A DNA stretch of 64,000 bases. It comes from Petaurus breviceps papuanus. Lineage: Eukaryota > Chordata > Mammalia > Diprotodontia > Petauridae. Under the pieces are notes generated by a model. It had not been told where the DNA came from. It ran no database searches and saw only the letters and a program-made list of their open reading frames with translations. Made by a program: the position numbers and the translations under genes. Of the stretch, positions 11,301 through 20,350 are shown piece after piece. Numbering within the stretch: the first letter of the stretch is position 1; each line of letters begins with the position of its first letter. The stretch spans positions 36,702,480-36,766,479 of the forward strand of contig JAMXIF010000065.1 in assembly GCA_028583685.1 (NCBI GenBank), in the 5' to 3' direction.

Positions 11301-14300
11301 NNNNNNNNNNNNNNNNNNNNNNNNNNNNNNNNNNNNNNNNNNNNNNNNNNNNNNNNNNNNNNNNNNNNNNNNNNNNNNNNNNNNNNNNNNNNNNNNNNNN
11401 NNNNNNNNNNNNNNNNNNNNNNNNNNNNNNNNNNNNNNNNNNNNNNNNNNNNNNNNNNNNNNNNNNNNNNNNNNNNNNNNNNNNNNNNNNNNNNNNNNNN
11501 NNNNNNNNNNNNNNNNNNNNNNNNNNNNNNNNNNNNNNNNNNNNNNNNNNNNNNNNNNNNNNNNNNCCCCCTGCCACACTCAGCCCCTGGCCAGTGCTCC
11601 CTGACCCCTGATGGCTCTCCCTCTGGCCCTCCCCCTGCCAGCCAGGGCTCCCTGACCACTTGCCTGCCCCTGATGGCTCTCCCTCTGGCCCTCCCCCTGC
11701 CGGCCGGGGCTCCCTGACCACTCGCCCGCCCTGATGGCTCTCCCTCTGGCCCCTTGTGTCTCAGCCAGCAGCCTGTCCCCGAGCAGCTGCGGATCCAGCT
11801 ACGCCGGGTCAGCATGCACGACTATGAGGCCTTGCACTACGACAAAGAGCAGCTCAAGGAGGCCTGTGCGTGAGCCCAGATGGGAGCAAAGGGTGGTGGG
11901 GGCCCCATCCCCGGGCCCAGCCCCAGGACTGACAGACGCTCTGTTGTCTCCACAGCCGTGCCACTGGGCACTGTGGTGGTGCCAGGGGACAGTGACCTGG
12001 AGCTCTGCCGGACCCACATCGAGAGGCTGCAGCAAGGGGTGAGGAGGGTTTGCCCATGCCGCACTCCCTGTCCCAGCCTTTCCTTCATGGCCAGGCTGTG
12101 GGCCCAGCCCCTCACCTTCCCTTCTTCCCAAGCAGGAACCCAATGGAGCAGGAGCCAAGGCTGCATCAGGCCAGAAGCTGTCGCCCAATTGGTGTTTCTT
12201 GGATGGTGAGTTCCTGCCCAGGAGTGGCGCAGGCGGGGCTTTGTCCTGGCAATGCCCAGGAGGGCGGGGCCCCTTCCTGGGCAGGGGAGCTCAGGCATCC
12301 CCTAGAGCTCCTCATGCCTTTTCTCTCCCACAGCTACTACAGCCAATCGATTCTACAGGATAGATCGAGCCCAGGCAAGTACAAAGAAGGGCCCCTGGGC
12401 AGCCTCCCTCCCTCTTTCCCATCCTGCCTGAGCTCCCCACTCAGCCACAGGATCATGCCCGAGAGAGTGTGGTGGCTTGGACACCCCCCGGCCCATGTGC
12501 TTTCTGTCCCTCTGGCTCTGGCTCTTTCCTCCTCTCCTTCTACAGGGCTATGCAGAGTCTGTAGTCTTGGGTCTTCGTTGTAGTCAGGGGAGCAAGTGGC
12601 AGGCCGTTGAGGGCAAGGAGTCCCCAGGAAGGGGAGATGTGAGAGGACTAAAGGCCCCACGTACGGAAGGTTCACTCTGAGAGGAAGGCCTTCTCTGCTG
12701 GCTTCTGATGAGCCTTGGGGAGAACAGGCCAGCCAGAGGGCAGGAAGGGATCTCATTTGGAATGGGGGAGTGAAACGTGGGGACCCTGGAAAATCAGTGG
12801 GCCTCATGTGGAGGATGAGGAATGGAGATGGTCAGCACCTCTGGTGTTGGAGGCCCCTGGCCCAGCAAAGACAAACAGGAACCCGGCCCTGCCTTTGAAG
12901 AGCATGGCTTTTGCAAGTAGAGAGAAGGAAATGCCATCAGGAGTGGGTTTGGGGAAGGCAGAGAGCATGAGGGAAGCTGTCTTCCCACAGAAGTCTTTCT
13001 CTGAGCTGAGTTTTAAAGGGAGTGGGCTGGGGGACTGAGGGAGTGCATTCCAACCCCCTAGGCCTGGGACAGCCTGGGCAAAGGATTGGAGTCAGGAAAC
13101 AGCTTGTAGGCCAGCTGGGCTAGGACATAAAGCAGGAAGGGCTGAGTCTGCAGCCAGGCTGAAGAGGGGCTGGTGGTGGAGGGGGTGGCAGCCCTGAAGG
13201 TCTGCCCAGGGAGAGTGAAGGCTGGAAGGAGGGAGAGCCTGGGGCCAGCCCAGGGCAAGCCTACGCTGGAAGGAAACGGAGAAATGAAGGGCAGGCCTGT
13301 GGCTCCAGACCCCTCACCCTCTGCCTCACTAAGGCTGGTGGCCAGAGGATCCTTGTTCAGGTACCAATGACTAGGCCTGGATGGGGGAGGCCGAGGTGCC
13401 AGCAGGGATGGGATCTGGAGGGATAATTGGGGAAAGCTCCACTAACCATTGGAAACCTGACCAGGACGAGAGAGGAGATTCAGAAACCCCCAGGTATTTG
13501 TTAAGCAGAGCTGTGGGGGAGACACAGACCCTGCCTTCAGGGAGCTCTGTTTATTTGGGGAATCATTGGGGTTGTGCTTCAGTCCTTTCCCTTGTCACCA
13601 ACTCTTCACAACCCCATTTGGGGTTTTCTTGGCAAAGACACTGGAGTGCTTTGCCATTTCCTTCTACAGCTCATTTGACAGATGAGGAAACTGAGGCAAA
13701 CGGGTGAAGTGACTTGCCCAGGGTCAAACAGCTTCTAAGTGTCTGAGACCAGATTCAGACTCAGGGACATGAATCTTCCTGACTCCAGGCCCTGGTGGTC
13801 TGTGCACTATGGTGCCATCTAGTGGCCCCCTTATGGGGATGAGTCAAGGAAAATAGTCATTAATACAGTATTAAGAAGGCTCAGTCAGTCAGTAAACATT
13901 TATTGAGTGAGGGGTGTGTGTGTGTGTGTGTGTGTGTGTGTCTGTATACATACACACAATTTATATAGGTGCTATTTCATAATAAATATATCATCAAATC
14001 TCTTAAGTCCACAGGAGGGGTGCAGGCAGAATACTGTTGTCCCTGCCTTCCCCAGGGCCCCATGAGGGTGGGTGCCAGGGCGTCACTAGTGAGAGAGGGC
14101 CTGGGCCTGACTAGAGACTTCCTTACAGGAACATCTCAACTATGTGACCGAGATTGCGCAGGATGAGCTCTATGTGCTGGACCCAGAACTGCTGGGCACC
14201 CCTGCCAGGCCTGCCCTTGAGGCCCCACAAAGCCCTGGCCCCACCTCTCCACCACCCCCATCCCCCAGGCCCAGGTGTGCACCCTCACCTTGTCCACAGA

Positions 14301-16119
14301 GTTCCTAGGCATGCAGAGAAGGGGGGCCCTTGTGGGGTGGGGGGAGTAAGCCCAGCCCCAAATGACAGCCTCATCGTGTCTCCCCAGGCCAGACCAAGGG
14401 GACGCCATGCCCCCAAAAGGTGAGCAGCCTTGTCTTCAGTGTGGACTCTGGGGGACCCCCTCTAGCTGGAGAGCCAGAGGCCTGAGTTGGTGAAGCTGGC
14501 AGAGGGTGGAGGATGGGAAGCTCTTTTAAGTCTCTAAGGCCCAGTGGGTATGGTCCCTCCCCTCTCCTGGCCCAGCCCATCCTTCCCCTAGATCCCCTCA
14601 AATCCATGGACAAGTATGAAGCCTTTCTCGGTAGCAGAGTGCCCCCATCCCTCCCCAGCAAGCTTGAATTTTAACGGGAGGGGCGAGGCCATGCCAGACC
14701 TGTGCAGCCTGAGGAGAAAGGGAGTAAATGCAAGGGTGGACAGGAGCTGGGGGTGCGCTGGAGAAAGATCCTGCAGCACAGGCCGCCTCCCGAGCCCCCC
14801 CCGGCCTGCCTGTGACCCAAAGCTTTTGCCCACTAGGTGAAGGCTTGATAGAGGCTGCCGAGAGCAATGATTTCTGTAAGGTATTGCCCCTCCCCCAGCA
14901 GGAACGGGCTCTCCTTCCCATTCCAAACTGTGGCCACCACGGGATGGAACCAGGAGGAGGCTCCTCCCTCTCAGGTGTGCTCTGGGCTGGGCCCGGACCG
15001 GGGCCCCAGGGGGCCCCAGACTCTGGGACGACTGACTGGGGAGGGAGGAGGGTAGCCCAGGGACAGGTCACTGGTCCCTTCAGGGAGAGTTAGAGGGAGA
15101 AAGGAGCCAGGAAGCCCGGCTCCCCAGTCTCCGGCCTCCTGTCCCCTCAGTTCCAGGAGCTCCACCGAGCAGGGGGAGACCTCATGCACCGGGATGAGAG
15201 AGGCCGAACCCTCCTGCACCACGCGGTCAGAGCTGGGAGCAAGGAGATCGTCCGCTATATCCTGGACCATGGTGAGAGCCCAGGGAGCGGTCCCAGACCC
15301 TGCCTGCCAGGGGCGGGAAAAAGCCCCTGGATTGACTCAGGAGGCCTCCCCCCCTTGCACCCTCAGGCCATAGGCAGGTGACTCCCCTCTGTGGCTCAGC
15401 CTGCTTCTCTGTAAATCAGTTCAGACTAGGTACCCTTAACTCCTGTGCCCCTCGGGGTGGGCTTGCCTTTTTCCTTTACATCCACTTTTGGCCCAGGGAG
15501 TGTCTCTGACCTTCCCTTTCCTCCCTTCCCTCACGTTCTAGCCCCGACAGAAATCATTGATGCCGTAGAAGAGAAGTGAGTATTTGGGCACTCAGCCCTG
15601 CCAGGCCCCTGCCCCTCACCAAGCAGCTCACTCCTCAGGGGGGAGGTAGGGAGGTGAGGGCAGGAGTGCCCATGGGGCTTGGGGGTGGGGCCCTTGCCTC
15701 ATCCTGGATCCCACCGAGCTCCTCCCCTTGCAGTGGAGAGACGTCCCTCCATCAGGCTGCAGCCCTGCGCCAACGCACCATCTGCCACTACATTGTGGAG
15801 GCGGGAGCCTCACTTATGAAGACTGACCTGCAGGTGCCCAGGATGGGGAGGCCTGACCAAGAGGGCGTGGGGCTGGGCTGGTGCTCCTGAGTGGGCAGGA
15901 GAAGGGGGACCTGCTTCCCCCAGCCCAGGCCTGGGTGGGACCACGTGAGCCTTTGGGAAGAAGCTGGGGGCGGAGGAGTTCTAGGAGTTAATGCCTTCCC
16001 AGGGTGATACACCGAGGCAGCGGGCTGAGAAGGCCCAGGACACTGAGCTGGCCGCCTATCTAGAAAACCGTCAGCACTACCAGATGATCCAGAGGGAGGA
16101 TCAGGAGACAGCTGTGTAG
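1664..16119 (+). CDS. DGKZ: Diacylglycerol kinase zeta, long isoform (interrupted by an assembly gap)
   Basis: DGKZ phosphorylates diacylglycerol to phosphatidic acid and so damps PKC and Ras signalling in nucleus, cytosol and membrane. Coding exons seen: 1664-2370, 2563-2671, 3082-3177, 5697-5774, 6447-6503, 6957-7025, 7605-7676, 7765-7881, 7967-8038, 8255-8350, 8583-8665, 8790-8850, 8948-9061, 9191-9331, 9491-9569, 9751-9806, 10322-10384, 10516-10589, then the N gap, then 11765-11865, 11956-12038, 12136-12205, 12334-12374, 14129-14274, 14388-14419, 14837-14880, 15151-15271, 15542-15575, 15734-15833, 16003-16119. All junction phases agree. Visible exons encode about 1,010 residues. With roughly 104 hidden residues this matches the human long form (1,117 by recollection). 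Order: isoform-specific N terminus, two C1 domains, MARCKS-like basic segment, catalytic and accessory domains, ankyrin repeats, C-terminal ETAV PDZ ligand. The frame is intact wherever it is visible. Confidence 0.97.
3082..7881 (+). CDS. DGKZ: DGKZ exons for the tandem C1 domains
   Basis: Exons 3-8 encode two zinc-finger C1 domains. The first runs from [20 protein letters not shown] through [19 protein letters not shown] (about residues 280-330). The second runs from [18 protein letters not shown] through [17 protein letters not shown] (about 355-404). The His and Cys ligands look complete, although DGK C1 domains are atypical in binding diacylglycerol poorly. The exon 4 acceptor at 5691-5699 is a tandem NAGNAG (ctgcagcag), so Gln305 could be included or skipped without a frame change. 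Including it matches human MLQKSVS. A 2.5-kb intron ahead of exon 4 is filled by L2, Mar1 and MIR copies. Confidence 0.94.
3541..3655 (+). repeat. Mar1/MIR-type SINE fragment
   Basis: It contains 'agccctgggcttagagtcaggaag', then 'tgagttcagattcc', then 'agctgtgtgacctcaggcaagtcatttga', the diagnostic Mar1/MIR order. Confidence 0.75.
3655..4740 (-). mobile_element. Antisense L2 LINE, 3' part
   Basis: The left end, 'agtatttattaagctgcttctgtgtgccaggcaccatgctgagcactgg', is the reverse complement of the L2 3' terminus. The following 1 kb ('gaaggctttcctgtaggtgg...', 'ccagtgtcactg', 'tggaggatgggcagagtgg...') follows antisense L2 ORF2. Heavily diverged and not coding. Confidence 0.7.
4757..5092 (+). 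mobile_element. Mar1-type CORE-SINE
   Basis: It starts 'ccactaggtggtgcc', has 'gagttcaaatgtg', 'tagctgtgtgaccctgggcaagc' and 'cctcagtttcctcatctgtaaa', and ends with the long tail 'ggggtcaggaagagttggatacgactgaaacaactg'. It looks near full length, with some internal extra sequence. Confidence 0.75.
5490..5660 (+). repeat. MIR-like SINE fragment
   Basis: A central 'cctcgagccttaatgtcttcagtaaatgga' and the tail 'tttgcaagccatgaagtgctatagaaatgt' match diverged MIR. Confidence 0.6.
7225..7440 (+). repeat. MIR SINE fragment
   Basis: 'gctagctgagtgaccctccccaagtcacttacc...cctcagttttctcctctgtaaaatgaaggtgataa' followed by '...agggcctgcacatagtagg' is a well-preserved MIR. Confidence 0.75.
7967..10589 (+). 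CDS. DGKZ: DGKZ exons for the MARCKS-like segment and catalytic domain
   Basis: Exon 9 encodes the basic [19 protein letters not shown] (about residues 440-458). In DGK-zeta this is the PKC-phosphorylated MARCKS-homology site and nuclear localisation signal. The catalytic domain follows. [13 protein letters not shown] opens it, [12 protein letters not shown] (GGDGT at about 535-539) is the ATP-binding glycine motif, and [20 protein letters not shown] is the second conserved loop. The accessory domain begins with [18 protein letters not shown] and reaches LNIPR at 10589, just before the assembly gap. Several introns here are very short (85-131 bp) and G-rich. Confidence 0.95.
10055..10215 (-). 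repeat. Antisense MIR fragment
   Basis: 'tttacaacagccctgtgaagtaggtagt' followed by 'aatggtggagctgagactcccagt' is diverged antisense MIR in a DGKZ intron. Confidence 0.6.
10633..11566. other. Assembly gap (934 N) hiding DGKZ exons
   Basis: A run of 934 N. Upstream coding stops at LNIPR with two bases over, and downstream coding resumes at the third base of a codon followed by [11 protein letters not shown]. By comparison with human DGKZ, about 104 residues of the accessory domain (from YCAGTMPWGH to APLHSD) should lie in the gap, probably in about three exons. The gap is preceded by a C-run and followed by a GC-rich tandem repeat, which may explain the failed assembly. Confidence 0.9.
11580..11760. 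repeat. About 61-62 bp GC-rich minisatellite in a DGKZ intron
   Basis: Copies of a unit beginning CTGATGGCTCTCCCTCTGGC start at 11608, 11670 and 11731, spacings of 62 and 61 bp. Part of a further diverged unit lies between the gap edge and 11608. The array abuts the N gap on its left and runs into the acceptor at 11764, where it supplies the pyrimidine tract. The array probably continues into the gap. Confidence 0.85.
11765..16119 (+). CDS. DGKZ: DGKZ C-terminal exons: accessory domain end, ankyrin repeats, PDZ ligand
   Basis: Eleven exons follow the gap. [20 protein letters not shown] to FYRIDRAQ completes the accessory domain. A Pro/Ser-rich linker ([20 protein letters not shown]) follows. 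[40 protein letters not shown] and [20 protein letters not shown] are ankyrin-type repeats, and the protein ends [11 protein letters not shown] with the syntrophin-binding PDZ ligand. Oddities: the 12038 donor leaves an extra Gly (QQG-EPNG, against human QQ-EPDG); the next acceptor is a NAGNAG (12130-12135); and the 12374 exon end uses a GC donor. The stop is TAG at 16117-16119. Confidence 0.94.
12950..13250 (-). repeat. Degenerate antisense L2
   Basis: 'ctgagctgagttttaaagggagt', 'gcattccaaccccc' and 'gggcaaaggattggagtcaggaaacag' follow the same order as antisense L2. It lies within the GC-AG intron. Confidence 0.5.
13565..13830 (-). mobile_element. Antisense full-length Mar1 CORE-SINE
   Basis: It reads, in antisense, the tail 'ctcttcacaaccccatttggggttttcttggcaaagacactggagtg', the 'tgaggaaactgaggcaaa' core, 'gacttgcccagggtcaaacagc', and the head ending 'gtgccatctagtggcccc'. 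All parts of the element are present. Confidence 0.85.
13880..13960. repeat. L2 end fragment with (GT)n microsatellite
   Basis: 'cagtcagtaaacatttattgag' is an antisense L2 3' end, followed by an uninterrupted GT run (about 13914-13940) and a short TA/CA stretch. Confidence 0.75.
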
Positions 16120-17045
16120 CCCAGGGACCCCAGGAAGCAAGCCGGCGGGGCCGGGTCTTCCCCTTCTCCAGGGCCAGGATGGGGGGAGAGGCCCAAGCCC
16201 TTGGCCTCACTTGTTCACACTGCTACATTCCACTGGGCCAGGCGGACAGCAAACCGTGGGGGGACCCCGCCTGGGGAAGGAGCCCCATGGCTGACCTGGG
16301 GCCTGCAAGACTTGAGGGAGGCACCCAGAGATCCTGGGGCTACAGCCCATCCCTGCCCCCATCCTCTGCATGCTCCTCTTGCCTGGCTTTTGAGCCCCAT
16401 CTCGATCCTGGAGGCCCAGGCCTCCAGCCCTGACCAGGAGGGTTGAGGGAAAGCAGTTTCCTGAGGGATGGGCATTGCCCAGCCAGGAGAGCCAGTGACC
16501 CTGCCCGCAGCAGCCAAGACTAGTCAAGACTGCCCACATCCCAGCCACTGTCCCCAGGAGGCCAAACACCATCTTCCGCTGCCTTAGTGAGAAGTTCCTA
16601 GGATGGAAGGAGGGAGATCCTAGGGCAGGGGAGAGGCCGACTTGGGGGGAGGTGAGCCTGGGCCTGAATAGATGGGAGCAGGAGGCCAGGGAGGGTCAGC
16701 CTTCTAGAAGCCATGAGGGGAGAAGGGGTCCAGAAAAGGCCTAGGAGGGCAGGGGAGAGAGGCAGATGGAGAGGGGAGGGGGTTCAATGCTGCTGGCCTC
16801 TGGGTTCTCGTCCCCTCTGGATCCCAAGCCATCCTGCCCCCTTCACCTTCCTGGTGGAGCCTGGCCCCCCACCCCACCCCCCCATTGCCTTTCGCACGCC
16901 AACCCATTTCATCGCAGACGGGGCAGCCCCTGCCCGAGGTGCACATGGGGGGTGGGGGAGGGTACCCAGGGAAGCTTGTCACGGTGTCATGTTTACAGCC
17001 CAGCTGGGTGTGACTCAGTAAAATGGATGTTTTTTTCCTAACTGG
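16120..17045 (+). other. DGKZ: DGKZ 3' UTR with probable poly(A) signal
   Basis: About 900 bp of G-rich noncoding sequence follow the stop. The only plausible signal is the variant hexamer AGTAAA at 17017-17022, followed within about 25 bp by a T-rich and then a GT-rich stretch (gtttgtcctggggg). The 3' end at about 17040 is inferred from this. Confidence 0.55.
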
Positions 17046-17930
17046 TTTGTCCTGGGGGTTCATGGAGGCCTGGGCCGCTCCTGCTGAATGCAGACTCCAA
17101 GTCACAGGGCAGTGGGAGGGGTGAGGGCAGTGGGGTCAAGCTTCTCTGCCGGGAGAGGCTGGGCAGTGGAAAGGAGAGTGCCAGAGCCGTGTGCTGTGTC
17201 TGAAGGGCAGGGCTGGGCCCCATCCCACTCCTCAGGGCTGGGAACCCTTACTCCGTCAGCTTCAGAAGAGGCAGGCAGTCTTTCCTTCTGTACCTTGGGA
17301 GTGTTTAGACAAGGGTTAGGTTCTCCTGACCACCCTTCAGCTGTAAAGAGGAGACACAGCCAAGCCAGAGAACTGAATTCAAATCCTGATTCTTCCATAA
17401 TTGCGACCTTGGTTCAGTCACCCTCTCCTCCCTGAACCTCCATCTTTTGGTCTAAATTTAGGGGGGTGGATTAAATGATCTCTGGGGTCCCTTCCAGCTT
17501 TGACCTGGTCATTGGAATTCTGGGGCCCTCTTGTCCTTGATAAATGCATTGTTGCTGTCCCCCCAAAGCGCACAATCCAAACTGAACCTCGCAAGCGCCC
17601 CCCCCCCCCCCCGCCTGCCTTCTGACCTTATTCTTGGGGGGAGGGGGCTCCACTGTGCAGCGGAGGAAGGAGCCACGCCGGAGGTGGGCTTCCCACCCTC
17701 CGTGCCCCCCGCTTGGAGTTTGTGCCAGGTCACTGAGGGTGGGACAGGAGCAGCGAACTCCGGGGCGGCCCTGGTGGGGGGGGGGACCCCGGGCACCCCC
17801 TCAGCCAGCTGAGGGAGGACAAGCTCAGGCTGACTGCAGCCACTTGGGGCAGGGGGCCACAAAGGAGGAGATCGAGGCCCTCGGGGCTCCGGACACCCCA
17901 GGGAGCACACGTGCTTGCTCGGGGCTGCGC
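17046..17930. other. Spacer between DGKZ and MDK
   Basis: No gene seen. A MIR-like fragment in + orientation covers about 17365-17515, and a C-run of about 18 bases lies near 17587-17605. GC content rises towards the MDK promoter. Confidence 0.6.
17365..17515 (+). repeat. MIR-like SINE fragment
   Basis: It shows the MIR layout: 'gaattcaaatcctgattc', then a 'gaccttggttcagtcacc...cctgaacctccatcttttg' body, then the tail 'ttaaatgatctctggggtcccttccagct'. Confidence 0.7.
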
Positions 17931-18460
17931 CCTCAGTTTCTCCCAGAGTGCGGGCGGCCCGGGCTCCCCCGCGTTTGGGGGCGTCCTCGGCCCGGCCGGC
18001 CCCTGGAGGGGCGGAGGCGGGGGCTGGCCCCTCGGGGAGGGTCGGGGCGGACCCGAGTCCCTCCCCTTAGTGGGGAGGGGGCGGGGGCCCATGTGACCGG
18101 CTCAGACCGGTTCTGGAGACAAAAGGGGCCGGGGCGGGAGGAGCCTGAGCGGGGCTGCGGGACGGGCCGGGGCGCGGGAGGCAGCTGCGGCCGCGGACGG
18201 AGCGGAGCCCAGAGCAGGCGGCGAGCGACGATCGGGGAGCAGCGCCGGGGCCGGGGTCGAGTGAGCGAGCGGGGGCTCCGGGAGGGGGCCCCGCGGGGCA
18301 GGGGAAGGCGAGAGCCCGGCCCGGCCGCTGGGGGTCCCGCACCCTTGGCCGGCCGGGCCCGGCTCGGGAGAAGAGGGGAGCGCCCTGGGGGGGAGGGGGC
18401 GGCCGGGCCGGGGTCCGGGCATCGGTCGCGCTGAGCGCCGGCCTCTCCGCCCCACCCCAG
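17930..18460 (+). promoter_or_regulatory. MDK: MDK CpG-island promoter and noncoding first exon
   Basis: This is a dense CpG stretch with many GC boxes (for example gggggcgggggc near 18075 and ggggcgggagg near 18131). No TATA box is apparent. A noncoding exon probably ends at 18260, where GTCGA/GTGAGC gives a good donor; the coding exon is entered at the ccccag acceptor (18455-18460). Human MDK also has a noncoding first exon. The start site cannot be fixed from sequence alone. Confidence 0.7.
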
Positions 18461-19820
18461 GATGCAGCTCCGAAGCTTCCTTGTGCTCACCCTCATGGCC
18501 CTGCTGGCCCTCCCCTCGGAGGCTGCAAAGAACAAGAAAGGTGATGGGGCCAAGGGCCATGGGGAGGGGGGGCTCAGCCTTCCCTGGGGCCCGGGGAGCT
18601 GATGCCAGCCCGCCTCGGGCCCTTGTTACAGACAAGGGGAAGAAAGGCAGCTCCGAGTGTGAGCAGTGGAACTGGGGTCCCTGCACCCCCAGCAGCAAAG
18701 ACTGTGGCATCGGCTTCCGGGAGGGCAGCTGCGGGGGCGAGACACGGCGCCTCAAGTGTAAGGTCCCCTGCAACTGGAAAAAGGAGTTTGGAGGTGAGGA
18801 GAGCCCCCCCACACACACACCAGGGCTGCAGAGTGCAGAGGGACGGGGGGGGGGGGGCGGTGCGGGGGCTGAGGGCAGGGAAGCGAATAGGCAGCATGCC
18901 CCGGCCAGCACTGGCCCTCCTTCTGCCTTCAACCTTCTCTAGCTGACTGCAAATACAAGTTTGAGAGCTGGGGCGCGTGTGACAGCAGCACCGGCACCAA
19001 GACGCGCCAGGGGACCTTGAAGAAGGCTCTCTACAATGCCCAGTGCCAGGAGGCCATCCGAGTGACCAAGCCCTGCACCCTCAAGGCCAAAGCCAAGATC
19101 AGAGGTCAGTATCTGGACAGCTCCACCTTCCCCTTCAGGTCTAGCGGGGAGACCCTGGGCCGGCAGGTGGTGTCCCCCAAGTCAGAACCTCATCACCTGG
19201 AGTGTGGGTGGAGATGCCCTGCCTGAATTAGTCCTTCCCCCCGGAAGGACCTGTGCCCCCAAGAAGGCTGCTGTTGGACAGATCCATTCTCCTGGGGAAG
19301 AGGGAGGTGGCAGAGGTAGGGAATGAAGGGGGGGGATGCAAGGCTAGAGCTGGAGGAGGAGGGGCAGATCCCCCCACCATTCCTTCTCTCCACTAACCCC
19401 AGTCTGGTTTCTTTTCACAGCCAAGAAAGGGAAGGGGAAGGACTAGACCCTAAAGCATCACCTGACAAGGGTGACTCCCAGATGCCCTGTCCCTTTCCTC
19501 CCTCCACCATTCCCCTTCCCCTTCTCAGCCCCCCCCTCCCCAGAACTTATTCCACACCAGGTGCCTTGTTTCTTATCATTAGCTTTATCAATCACGAAGC
19601 CCTCCTTCCCACTTTCCCTCCATCATTCCTAGCCCTGCCCCGGAGCCCTGGCATGAAGGGCTGGAGGGCTTGGGGCAGGGAGGGAGGGACCAAGCCCTCA
19701 ACTCCCTGCCCTGGCTCCTCACCCCAGTGATGTGAGCTCCGATTTCAGCCTAGCCCCTTGTTCAAGCCATCACCTTTATTAAAAAAAAGAAAAATAAAGT
19801 CTTTTTTTTTTTCCAATAAA
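18461..19820 (+). CDS. MDK: Midkine, secreted heparin-binding growth factor
   Basis: Coding segments 18462-18540, 18632-18793, 18943-19104 and 19421-19446 join in phase to give 142 residues (human midkine has 143). MQLRSFLVLTLMALLALPSEA is a signal peptide. The N domain follows (SECEQWNWGPCTPSSKDCG to VPCNWKKEFG, six Cys), then the C domain (ADCKYKFESWGACDSSTGTK to VTKPCT, four Cys), so all ten disulfide cysteines of the family are present. The basic tail ends AKKGKGKD and mediates heparin binding. The two middle exons are both 162 bp, one per domain. The protein acts outside the cell on proteoglycans, ALK, LRP1 and integrins in neural growth and repair. The 3' UTR runs from 19447 to the poly(A) signals. 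MDK lies downstream of DGKZ on the same strand and tail-to-tail with CHRM4. Confidence 0.97.
19793..19820 (+). terminator. MDK: Tandem MDK poly(A) signals
   Basis: Two canonical AATAAA hexamers at 19793-19798 and 19815-19820 are separated by a T-run. Either could direct cleavage within the next 30 bp. Confidence 0.8.
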
Positions 19821-19839
19821 AGCCTTTTGTTTTTAATAT

Positions 19840-20350
19840 ATAAAAGCTCCCTCTCTATTAGTTTAGCTGCAGTTTGGGGGCAGGATTCTCTGGGGCTTAG
19901 AAGGAAGAGGAAGGGACAAGGGTAGAGATCCAGAAAGCTGGGACTGGAGTGCTGACCAGAGAGGAGGACCTTACCCCACTGTTTCCAAGCTGAGCTCAGA
20001 ATTCATGGTGCTAATGGGAAAAGCAACATCTCTTAAAAAATTAAAACCATGTACAAAACCTTTCTCCCACGTGCCCCACTTTGAATCCTTAGATTCTTTT
20101 CTCCCCAGTGATTTCTAAGCCAACTACCCCACTGGGCAGAGGGGTAGGGCCTGAGGAGATAGAAGGGAGTAACCAAGCTCAAGGTCTCCTCTGTTCAAAA
20201 GGATCCAGCCTTCCTGGCCCAGCCCAGCCCCAGAGCTCCCTTTGTGGAGCTGGCATGAAGGAAACCGAGCCAATGCCACTGAAGAACAGGCCCTTATACA
20301 GAAACTGAGGCTCAAAGAAGCAATGACCTGCCCAAGTCAATGTGGCCACA
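19840..20350. other. Spacer between MDK and the second dimeric SINE
   Basis: No gene seen. The end carries a short MIR-like piece ('gaaactgaggctcaaagaagcaatgacctgcccaagtca', 20301-20340) into which the dimeric SINE appears to have inserted. Confidence 0.5.

Larger units (their letters stand above)
12375..14128 (+). other. DGKZ: GC-AG intron of DGKZ
   Basis: The exon ending ...IDRAQ (GCC CAG) is followed by GCAAGT. This is a non-canonical GC donor, with an otherwise perfect match to the CAG/GCAAGT consensus of GC-AG introns. The acceptor is ccttacag at 14121-14128, and the next exon ([17 protein letters not shown]) joins in phase 0 as in human. No GT donor nearby would preserve the frame. The intron contains degenerate L2, a full antisense Mar1 SINE and a (GT)n tract. 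Confidence 0.85.

Noticed and set aside
10446-11815. Long open frames across the N gap on both strands
   Set aside because: They consist of unknown residues across 934 N and carry no information.
17634-18434. 266-codon Gly/Arg-rich frame over the MDK promoter
   Set aside because: It is a CpG-island composition artefact, and its Gly/Arg-rich peptide resembles no known protein.
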